This document shows, piece after piece, positions 1 through 5,163 of a DNA stretch of 8,846 nt. The stretch is from positions 1 to 8,846 of the forward strand of contig CAMPCT010000075.1 in NCBI GenBank assembly GCA_946647055.1. Reading direction: 5' to 3'. The notes beneath the pieces are model-generated. The model saw nothing but the letters and a program-made list of their open reading frames with translations. It was not told the DNA's origin and ran no database searches. Both the position numbers and the translations under genes were made by a program. This DNA comes from an uncultured Atopobium sp. Its GTDB lineage: Bacteria; Actinomycetota; Coriobacteriia; Coriobacteriales; Atopobiaceae. The number at the start of each line of letters is the position of its first letter. The stretch's first letter is position 1.

Positions 1-329
1 CCGATCACCGCGAGGGCCACGCTCAGCGCGATGGCGGCATACACGATGAGCGAGAAGCGCTCCTGTGCCAGGCGCTCGTCGCCCTCCCCACGCGTGCGGC
101 TGACGATGGCCGAGCCACCGGTGCCGAACATGAAGCCCACGGTGGCGAGGATCATGGGGATGGGGAAGGCGAAGTTCACCGCGGCGAGCGCGGTCTTGGA
201 GCACCAGTTGGCCACGAAGAAGCCGTCGGTCATGACATAAAACGACTTGAAGAGCATCATCCCGATGGACGGCAGGGTGACGCGGACAAGCGCCGGCAGG
301 GTGAAGTGTCGTGACATGTCGGTCGCCAT
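1..329 (-). CDS. MATE family efflux transporter, MepA-like, N-terminal part (cut by window edge)
   Basis: Inner-membrane multidrug/cation antiporter of the MATE family; the first 109 codons are present and the gene runs off the left edge. The start at 329 gives MATDMSRHFTLP and is preceded by GGGAG with a 4-nt spacer; a second Met at residue 5 (317) lies too far from that site. Family signs are the first membrane segment with LPSIGMMLFKSFYVMTDGFF (residues 19-38), then AALAAVN-type sequence near 48-52 and the FMFGTGGSA block at residues 67-74, which is typical of MepA-like MATE proteins, followed by a charged loop (RTRGEGDERLAQE) and the start of another membrane helix. It is divergent from the YoaK-family gene. 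Substrate is unknown. It is not the same gene as the MATE fragment at the right end: both are on the minus strand, and the ends present show they are separate genes. Confidence 0.92.
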   Translation of the reverse strand, partial: MATDMSRHFTLPALVRVTLPSIGMMLFKSFYVMTDGFFVANWCSKTALAAVNFAFPIPMILATVGFMFGTGGSAIVSRTRGEGDERLAQERFSLIVYAAIALSVALAVI

Positions 330-361
330 GGGACTCCCGTGGTCGTGAGCGTGTCCGACTG

Positions 362-390
362 ACGCTATCCCATGGCGGCCGTTCGGTCAA
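362..390 (-). promoter_or_regulatory. Candidate promoter for the left MATE gene
   Basis: Reading the minus strand, TTGACC (390-385) is followed after 17 nt by TAGCGT (367-362). The -35 is close to consensus, while the -10 matches at only three of six positions. It lies about 33 nt upstream of the MATE start at 329. It faces away from the YoaK promoter in the same 144-bp gap. Confidence 0.4.
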
Positions 391-410
391 CTCCACCATG
401 AACATCTCGT

Positions 411-440
411 TTGCGGATGCCCTCGTGATGGCCCTATCAT
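411..440 (+). promoter_or_regulatory. Candidate promoter for the YoaK-family gene
   Basis: TTGCGG (411-416) and TATCAT (435-440) are separated by 18 nt, placing a start point near 447 and giving a leader of about 27 nt that contains the AGGGGGG ribosome binding site at 461-467. The call rests on consensus likeness and position only. Confidence 0.5.
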
Positions 441-473
441 GTCACTTCGGCAACCGGACGAGGGGGGTCGAGC

Positions 474-1130
474 ATGGTGGCGGGGGAGAGAAGACACGAG
501 CGCACGGCCTTGGGTCTGCTCGTCATTTGCGCCGGCGGCCTCATGGACGCCTATTCCTACCTCACGCGCGGACAGGTCTTCGCGACAGGTCAGACCGGGA
601 ATGTGGTGCTCCTGGGAATCCACCTCGCGCAGCTCGACTGGCTGGGGGTCGCTCACTACCTCGCGCCCATCGCGTCCTTTGTCGTGGGGATCTTGCTCTC
701 GAAGCACGTCATGGCGACGGTGCATGGTGGCGACCATACGCGCATGCAGCGCACGGTCATCGCCTTCGAGGCACTGGCCTTCGCGGCGATCGCCCTGGTG
801 CCGCAAATGGCTCCCGACCTGCTGGTGAACTCGCTCATCTCGCTGTGTGCCGCGGTCTCGTTCGAGAACTTCCGAACCTTCGGGACCCGTTCCGCCTATG
901 CGAGCATCTTCTGTACGGGCAACCTGCGCTCGTTTGCGGAGACCCTCTATGACGGGGTCGTGGGTGGCGACGCCGAGGAGGTCCAGCGGTCGCTCCGCTA
1001 TCTCGCTCTGGTCGTGTCGTTTGCCTTCGGGGTCATGATGGGATTTGGTTTGGTCTCGGCCCTTGGGTCGTATGCGGCGCTTGGGGTGAGCGCCCTGTTC
1101 CTCGTCGCGAACCACTTCGTGGGGGAGTGA
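474..1130 (+). CDS. YoaK family (DUF1275) integral membrane protein
   Basis: A 218-residue polytopic membrane protein of the YoaK/DUF1275 family, whose transported substrate or role is not established. The start at 474 is well placed: AGGGGGG sits 6 nt upstream. Diagnostic blocks are GGLMDAYSYLTRGQVFATGQ (residues 21-40) running into TGNVVLLGI (41-49), and a second FCTGN block near 146-150, consistent with the internal two-fold repeat of the family. About six or seven hydrophobic segments are visible (roughly 11-28, 36-52, 62-78, 95-112, 116-130, 176-196 and 199-215). Length is ordinary for the family. Its stop lies 3 bp from the stop of the convergent YvlD-like gene, with no terminator between them, so read-through in both directions would give overlapping transcripts. 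It appears to be monocistronic. Confidence 0.93.
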   Translation: MVAGERRHERTALGLLVICAGGLMDAYSYLTRGQVFATGQTGNVVLLGIHLAQLDWLGVAHYLAPIASFVVGILLSKHVMATVHGGDHTRMQRTVIAFEALAFAAIALVPQMAPDLLVNSLISLCAAVSFENFRTFGTRSAYASIFCTGNLRSFAETLYDGVVGGDAEEVQRSLRYLALVVSFAFGVMMGFGLVSALGSYAALGVSALFLVANHFVGE

Positions 1131-1133
1131 CAG

Positions 1134-1493
1134 CTACCCAGCCAGGACGCCGCTCACGACCATGGTGGCGATGGAGATGATGATCGAACCCACGAAGGCA
1201 TCGCCGAAGGAGTCAATCTCGATGCCCGAACCCACCGAAGCCACGGAGAGCCAACTTGCCAACTGGAGCATGAGGGCGTTCACCACGAGGTGGAATATGC
1301 CCAGCGTGAGCACGGTGATGGGCAGCGAGAAGAACTGCGCCGCCGGTGCGACCACAGCGTTCACCAGGGCGAGAGCGAGCGCGCAGGTGGCAGGGCCCAG
1401 GTACGAGCCACCCACGGCGCGGATGCCAGGGACGATGGCGATGGTGATTGCGATGGCTATGGCCGTGGCGAGCCAGGTGGCGAGAAAGCCCAT
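1134..1493 (-). CDS. YvlD-like small membrane protein (phage holin family 4 superfamily, PF04020)
   Basis: A 119-residue membrane protein with about four hydrophobic segments. I chose the ATG at 1493 because AAAGGA lies 6 nt upstream; an upstream in-frame ATG at 1556 would add 21 polar residues (MKNGYKAHWSAHLAP...) that no family member needs and has no comparable site. The core LVNAVVAPAAQFFSLPITVL (residues 43-62), TLGIFHLVVNALML (63-76) and the C-terminal GSIIISIATMVVSGVL (102-117) are characteristic of the YvlD/PF04020 group. Despite the holin label in the family name, there is no endolysin or phage gene nearby. Members are chromosomal membrane proteins, in some bacteria linked to envelope stress, but the function here is unknown. 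Its start region is divergent from the PhzF gene across a 123-bp gap. Confidence 0.9.
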   Translation of the reverse strand: MGFLATWLATAIAIAITIAIVPGIRAVGGSYLGPATCALALALVNAVVAPAAQFFSLPITVLTLGIFHLVVNALMLQLASWLSVASVGSGIEIDSFGDAFVGSIIISIATMVVSGVLAG

Positions 1494-1574
1494 GGTGCGT
1501 CCTTTCGTGCGTGGCGCGAGATGCGCCGACCAATGAGCCTTGTACCCATTTTTCACGTGACCGGGGCGTGTCCC

Positions 1575-1583
1575 TGCTAGACT
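1575..1583 (+). promoter_or_regulatory. Candidate extended -10 promoter for the phzF-MATE-vanZ operon
   Basis: TGCTAGACT (TG-n-TAGACT) is an extended -10 element starting 42 nt before the PhzF start codon, predicting a start point near 1590 and a short leader carrying GGGAGGA (1606-1612). There is no good -35 at the usual distance; TTCACG at 1552-1557 is 20 nt away. The surrounding stretch 1541-1560 is more AT-rich than the flanks. Confidence 0.4.
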
Positions 1584-1616
1584 CGAATCGTTGCGTGCGA
1601 CTTACGGGAGGATTCG

Positions 1617-2411
1617 ATGCGACTCAAGTACTACGTGGTGGATGCGTTCTGCGAGCGCCCCTTTGGGGGCAACCCGGCTGGCGTCTGCCCGCTTGACGAG
1701 TGGCTCGACGACGACCTCATGCTCGCCATCGCCGCCGAGAACCGCCTCTCCGAGACGGCCTTCTGCGTGCGTCGCCCAGACGGCGTCTACGAGCTGCGCT
1801 GGTTCACGCCCGCCGGCGAGATCGACCTCTGCGGGCACGCCACCTTTGGCACCTCGTACGTGCTCTTCTCGTTCTTCGAGCAGGATGCCGCCGAGCTGCG
1901 CTTCCATGCCCCCCTGCGTGGCTATGACCTGGTCTGCAGGCGTGCCGGGGACCTCATCGAGATGGACTTCCCCCGCATACCGCCCGAGCCCATCGTGTGC
2001 GACGAGGACTTCGCCGCGGCCCTTGGGGCCTTGCCCGAGGGGGTGCTCGCCACCGAGCGCGACCTCGTGCTCGTCTACGGCGACGAGGCGGTCGTGCGCG
2101 GCATGAGGCCGGACTTCGAGCTGGTCCGGGGCTTCTCGCGTGGCCTCTCGTGCTACGTGACAGCGCCTGCGGCGGACGTCGACTACGTGGCGCGGGCCTT
2201 CTGGCCCAAGCTCGGCATCCCCGAGGACCCGGTGTGCGGCTCCATGCAGTCGGCCCTCGTCCCGTACTGGTCGGCGCGACTGGGCAAGGACGCGCTGGTG
2301 TGCGAGGAGCCCTCGGAGCGCGGGGGGATGGTATGGTGCCGCGACCTGGGCGACTCGGTGCGCATCGCGGGACATGGTAGGCTATACCTGACGGGAGAGA
2401 TCGAGGTCTGA
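1617..2411 (+). CDS. PhzF family isomerase/epimerase-like protein
   Basis: A 264-residue enzyme of the PhzF fold (two similar alpha/beta halves, related to diaminopimelate epimerase), cytosolic. The family includes the phenazine isomerase PhzF and many uncharacterised YddE-like proteins. Visible signatures are VVDAFCERPFGGNPAGV (residues 7-23), the catalytic-Glu block LSETAF (44-49, Glu46), RWFTPAGEIDLCGHAT (61-76, including Asp70 and His74), and EDPVCGSMQSALVPYW (203-218, with Asp204). By homology Glu46, His74 and Asp204 correspond to the acid-base residues of PhzF. All are intact, so it should be active. GGGAGGA lies 4 nt before the ATG. Length is slightly short but normal for the YddE-like branch. 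No other phenazine genes are present, so phenazine synthesis is not implied; the substrate is unknown. It is the first gene of a tight operon, with the MATE start codon 2 bp after its stop. Confidence 0.93.
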   Translation: MRLKYYVVDAFCERPFGGNPAGVCPLDEWLDDDLMLAIAAENRLSETAFCVRRPDGVYELRWFTPAGEIDLCGHATFGTSYVLFSFFEQDAAELRFHAPLRGYDLVCRRAGDLIEMDFPRIPPEPIVCDEDFAAALGALPEGVLATERDLVLVYGDEAVVRGMRPDFELVRGFSRGLSCYVTAPAADVDYVARAFWPKLGIPEDPVCGSMQSALVPYWSARLGKDALVCEEPSERGGMVWCRDLGDSVRIAGHGRLYLTGEIEV

Positions 2412-2413
2412 CG

Positions 2414-3841
2414 GTGGCCGTGGGCGAGCTCGACATAGACCGGTTGCGCGCGGGGTACACGCCCACGCGCGCCGAGCTCGTGCGCATCGTCATCCTGATG
2501 AGCGTCCCCATGATCCTGTCCGAGATCAGCGTGCAGGTCATGAGCTACATCGACGCGGGCATGGTGGGAAGCCTGGGACCCGTCGCCACGGCGTCCGTGG
2601 GCCTCGTCAACACCACCGACTGGCTCATGTCGGGCATGTGCTTCTGCGTCTCCATGGGCTTCAACGTGCAGATCGCCCAGCTGGTGGGGGCAGGCCGCCT
2701 TGACGAGGCGCGCGGCGTCCTGCGCCAGTCGATGGTGGTCACCCTGCTGTTTGGTGCGGCCATGATGGCCATCGGGCTCTCCATCGCGGGGTCGCTTCCC
2801 CGATGGCTGGGTGGCGAGCCCGAGACCTGGCAGGACGCCAGCAACTACTTCCGCTGGTTCTCGCTGTCGATGCCCATGTGGGCGCTGTCGCGGGCCCTTG
2901 CGGGTGCCCTGCAGTGCAGCGGCGACATGAGGACGCCCAGCAACCTCACCATTGCCTCGTGCTTCCTCGACGTCGCCTTCAACGCGCTCCTCATCTTCCC
3001 GGGCCTCGACCTCGCGGTGGGAGGCGTCTCCGTCCATCTCCCGGGCGCCGGCATGGGCGTGCCCGGGGCGGCGCTGGGCACCGTGCTCGCGGAGTGCGTG
3101 GTGACCCTGGGCATGGCATGGGCCCTGCTCGTGCGCTCGCCGATCCTGGCGCTGCGGCTTGGCGGCAGCTGGCGGCTGCATGCCGACTGCCTTGTGTCTG
3201 CCACCAGAATCTGCGCGCCGATGTTCCTCGAGCGCATCGCGATGAACTTCGCCCTCGTGGTGCTCACGGTCTTCGTGACCCCGCTGGGCACGCTGGCGCT
3301 CGCCGCCCATTCGCTTGCCATCACAGCCGAGGGCATCTGCTACATGCCGGGCTTTGGCATCTCGGCTGCGTCGACCACGCTGGTGGGACAGGCAATCGGT
3401 GCCAACCGCAAGGACCTCGCCGTCCGCTTCTCCAACGCCTCGCTCATGCTGGGCTCGACGATGATGGGGCTCATGGGCGTCCTGCTCTTCGTGTTCGCCC
3501 CTCACATCATGTCGCTGCTCACGCCCGACCCCACCGTGGTGGGGCTCGGTGCCGCCGTCCTGCGCATCGAGGCCTTTGCTGAGCCGCTCTATGCCGTCTC
3601 CATCGTGGGCACGGGCATCTTCCGCGGGGCGGGCGACACGCTGGTTCCCAGCCTCATCGGCCTTGGCACGGTGTGGATCGTGCGCCTGCCGCTTGCATGG
3701 TTCCTCTCCCAGAGCATGGGCCTGGTGGGCATCTGGCTGGGCATGGCGACCGAGCTGTGCGTCCGTGGCCTCATCTTCCTGGTGCGCGCACGTCGCGGAA
3801 GGTGGCTCGAGACCAAGGCCATCACGATGGGGGAGGGCTAG
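2414..3841 (+). CDS. MATE family efflux transporter (full length)
   Basis: A complete 475-residue MATE-family (NorM/DinF-like) cation-coupled exporter with about twelve membrane segments. The start is taken as GTG at 2414, 2 bp after the PhzF stop; GAGG at 2403-2406, inside the end of the PhzF gene, sits 7 nt upstream, so translation is probably coupled. A GTG at 2420 is the alternative. Family signs are MSYIDAGMVGSLGPVATA (residues 43-60), the loop VGAGRLDEARGVLRQS, and two matching half-repeat blocks, ALQCSGDMRTPS (165-176) and GIFRGAGDTLVPS (401-413), reflecting the two-lobed MATE architecture. AAHSLAITAEGICYMPGFG (297-315) is also typical. There is a 15-20 residue polar N-terminal extension before the first helix. 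It may export the PhzF product or an unrelated compound; the sequence does not say which. Confidence 0.95.
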   Translation: MAVGELDIDRLRAGYTPTRAELVRIVILMSVPMILSEISVQVMSYIDAGMVGSLGPVATASVGLVNTTDWLMSGMCFCVSMGFNVQIAQLVGAGRLDEARGVLRQSMVVTLLFGAAMMAIGLSIAGSLPRWLGGEPETWQDASNYFRWFSLSMPMWALSRALAGALQCSGDMRTPSNLTIASCFLDVAFNALLIFPGLDLAVGGVSVHLPGAGMGVPGAALGTVLAECVVTLGMAWALLVRSPILALRLGGSWRLHADCLVSATRICAPMFLERIAMNFALVVLTVFVTPLGTLALAAHSLAITAEGICYMPGFGISAASTTLVGQAIGANRKDLAVRFSNASLMLGSTMMGLMGVLLFVFAPHIMSLLTPDPTVVGLGAAVLRIEAFAEPLYAVSIVGTGIFRGAGDTLVPSLIGLGTVWIVRLPLAWFLSQSMGLVGIWLGMATELCVRGLIFLVRARRGRWLETKAITMGEG

Positions 3842-3844
3842 CGC

Positions 3845-4300
3845 ATGTCTCGACGGACGGCCGGCTGGGGTCCTGCCTGGGCTTGGGTGCTGCTGGCGCT
3901 GTGGGTCTGCGTCATCTGGGGCCACTCGATGGTGCCCGCGCAGGGCTCCGATGCCGAGAGCCTGGCGGTGGTCGGTGTCGTCCGCAGGCTCTTCGAGCTC
4001 CTTGGCGTCACGGACGTCCATGTGATGAACCACGTCGTGCGCAAGGCGGGCCACTTCTGCGAATACCTCGTCCTGGGCCTGCTTGCGGTCAACGCGCTCC
4101 GGCCGCGGTGGGAGGGATGCCGGGAGCGACTCGTGCCCACGCTCGTCCTGGGAGCCTTCGTCCCCATCGTCGACGAGACGATCCAGGTCTTCGTGCCCGG
4201 CCGCGCCGGCATGCCCGCCGACGTCCTGCTCGACATGAGCGGCTTCGCCGTCGCCCTCGCCGCGCTAATAGCCACTAGGGGAGTATCCCCTAGTGGCTAA
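3845..4300 (+). CDS. VanZ-like family membrane protein
   Basis: A 151-residue membrane protein of the VanZ-like family (PF04892); the named member gives low-level teicoplanin resistance, but most members have no known role. GGGAGGG (3831-3837) lies 7 nt before the ATG, and the start is 3 bp after the MATE stop. Conserved blocks are the first helix AWAWVLLALWVCVIWGHS (residues 11-28), RKAGHFCEYLVLGLL (66-80), and DETIQVFVPGRAGMPADVL (110-128) with LDMSGFAVALAALI after it. Arg66-Lys67, His70, Glu73-Tyr74, Asp110-Glu111, Gln114, Arg120 and Asp126 are all present. The last ten codons (I142 to G151) and the stop lie inside a perfect 14-bp-stem hairpin (4269-4299), so the C-terminal tail ATRGVSPSG is encoded by the repeat rather than by family-conserved sequence. 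Third gene of the PhzF-MATE operon. Confidence 0.92.
   Translation: MSRRTAGWGPAWAWVLLALWVCVIWGHSMVPAQGSDAESLAVVGVVRRLFELLGVTDVHVMNHVVRKAGHFCEYLVLGLLAVNALRPRWEGCRERLVPTLVLGAFVPIVDETIQVFVPGRAGMPADVLLDMSGFAVALAALIATRGVSPSG
4269..4299. repeat. Hairpin 1 of a tandem pair: perfect 14-bp stem overlapping the VanZ gene end
   Basis: The left arm TAGCCACTAGGGGA (4269-4282) and right arm TCCCCTAGTGGCTA (4286-4299) are exact reverse complements around the 3-nt loop GTA. The arms contain the last VanZ codons and part of the stop. No T-tract follows on either strand, so it does not look like a standard intrinsic terminator, though it could still act as one or as a 3'-end protection structure between two convergent operons. 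The stretch is visibly more AT-rich than the flanking genes, which would fit an inserted repeat. Confidence 0.9.
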
Positions 4301-4335
4301 ATTGTCCATTAGGGGAGTATCCCTTAGTGGACAAT
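4301..4335 (+). repeat. Hairpin 2 of a tandem pair: 16-bp stem with two G-T pairs
   Basis: The left arm ATTGTCCATTAGGGGA (4301-4316) pairs with TCCCTTAGTGGACAAT (4320-4335) around the same GTA loop. Fourteen pairs are Watson-Crick and two (4309/4327 and 4312/4324) are G-T. In + strand RNA these become stable G-U pairs; in minus-strand RNA they would be A-C mismatches. I therefore assign it to the + strand, downstream of the VanZ gene. It exactly fills the gap between the VanZ stop (4300) and the cyclase stop (4339). Its centre is 34 bp from that of hairpin 1. No U-tract follows. Confidence 0.85.
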
Positions 4336-4338
4336 CGG

Positions 4339-5088
4339 TTATTCGAAAATGGCCCAGGCACGGACGGGCAGGCCCGTGGCACCCTCGATGTGCGGGTAGG
4401 CGATGAAGATGATGGCACCCGTCGCGGGGAGCTGGTCGAGGTTGTCCATCAGCTCGACCTGGAAGCGCTTGGACGAGAGGATGCGACGCTCGCAGGCGAG
4501 GTCCTCCTCCTTGACGGCCTCGGGAGAGGCGTCGGTGTCGAAGGTCTCATGGCCGATGGCCGCGACGTCGCGCTCGTCGATGAGGAAGTCGACTACGGGC
4601 AGGCTCCAGCCGGGGGCGTGCTCGCCGCCTTCCTCGTCAAAGTTGTTGAGGGCGTCGTTGCTGGGCCAGCGGTGGCCCCAACCGGTGCAGAGGGCCACGA
4701 AGGTGCCGGCGGGGATGGTGCCGTGCTCGGCCTCCCAGGCCGCGACGTCATCGAGGGTGATCGCGTACTCGGGGTTCTCGGCGACCTTGTCACGGATGTC
4801 GATGACCACGAGCGGCAGCACGTGGTCGGCGACGGAGAAGATCTCGGGGCCGGGGTCGCCGGCGGTGAAGTGGTTGGGGAAGTCGATGTGGGTGCCAAAC
4901 TGGCCGGGGAACTTGAAGGTGTGGATGCGGCAGGAGAGCATCTCCTCGTCGTAGTCGAAGACGGTCTTGCAGAGCTCGACCGAATCCTTGGGGATGCCGC
5001 TCCAGAAGGGGCTCTCGTTGTTGAGCGGGTGCGTGAGGTCGACCCAGTGATAGCCCTTGAGCTCCTCGAGCTTGTTCCAGAGACCCAT
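4339..5088 (-). CDS. Cyclase family protein (kynurenine formamidase/isatin hydrolase-like fold, PF04199)
   Basis: A 249-residue cytosolic metal-dependent hydrolase-type protein of the cyclase family. I place the start at ATG 5088, preceded by AGGAGG with a 4-nt spacer; the longer reading from 5154 adds a basic, family-foreign stretch. Family signs are YHWVDLTHPLNNESPFWSG (residues 13-31), QFGTHIDFPNHF (63-74), FVALCTGWGHRW (130-141) and VELMDNLDQLPATG (211-224). The usual metal motif is HxGTHxDxPxH; here Gln63 stands where the first His is expected, while His67, Asp69 and His73 are kept. The later His ligand region also seems altered (ACERRIL, with Glu200), with IGHETFDTD (178-186) just before it; Glu212 is present. 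It may belong to a distinct branch with altered metal binding. Substrate unknown. Second gene after DUF2804 on the minus strand, with its own likely promoter. Confidence 0.88.
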   Translation of the reverse strand: MGLWNKLEELKGYHWVDLTHPLNNESPFWSGIPKDSVELCKTVFDYDEEMLSCRIHTFKFPGQFGTHIDFPNHFTAGDPGPEIFSVADHVLPLVVIDIRDKVAENPEYAITLDDVAAWEAEHGTIPAGTFVALCTGWGHRWPSNDALNNFDEEGGEHAPGWSLPVVDFLIDERDVAAIGHETFDTDASPEAVKEEDLACERRILSSKRFQVELMDNLDQLPATGAIIFIAYPHIEGATGLPVRAWAIFE

Positions 5089-5124
5089 GTTTCCTCCTCG
5101 TGCGTCGTTGGCGGACCTGTGCCG

Positions 5125-5133
5125 TTTATACCA
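5125..5133 (-). promoter_or_regulatory. Candidate internal promoter for the cyclase gene (extended -10)
   Basis: On the minus strand, TGGTATAAA is an extended -10 (TG-n-TATAAA) in an otherwise very GC-rich region, placing a start point near 5118, about 30 nt before the cyclase ATG. No convincing -35 is present at 17 nt, which extended -10 promoters can tolerate. It suggests that the cyclase can be transcribed without DUF2804. Confidence 0.45.
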
Positions 5134-5135
5134 TG

Positions 5136-5155
5136 CGTGCCATCGCGGTGGCACG
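5136..5155 (-). other. Small inverted repeat between DUF2804 and cyclase genes
   Basis: On the minus strand, CGTGCCA and TGGCACG form a 7-bp stem with a 6-nt loop, starting 8 nt after the DUF2804 stop and immediately upstream of the extended -10. There is no T-tract, so termination is unlikely. Its position, just upstream of the -10, fits an operator or an mRNA-processing hairpin, but this is inference. Confidence 0.4.
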
Positions 5156-5163
5156 TGAGAACC

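Noticed and set aside
1134..1493. Prophage remnant because of the holin-family label
   Set aside because: PF04020 proteins are widespread chromosomal membrane proteins; no endolysin, integrase or structural gene is present.
1617..2411. Phenazine biosynthesis locus
   Set aside because: A PhzF-family fold alone is not diagnostic, and no other phz gene is present in the window.
2183..4054. Minus-strand open frame of 623 codons opposite PhzF, MATE and VanZ
   Set aside because: It is a product of GC-rich codon use on the real + genes: the translation is His/Arg/Glu-rich low-complexity sequence without family motifs, and three well-supported + genes cover it.
4269..4335. Intrinsic (Rho-independent) terminator pair
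   Set aside because: The stems are strong but no T-tract follows either hairpin on either strand, so I list them as repeats and leave terminator activity open.
4269..4335. CRISPR repeats or transposon ends
   Set aside because: There are only two copies, adjacent, with no spacers, no target-site duplication that I can see and no transposase or cas gene nearby.
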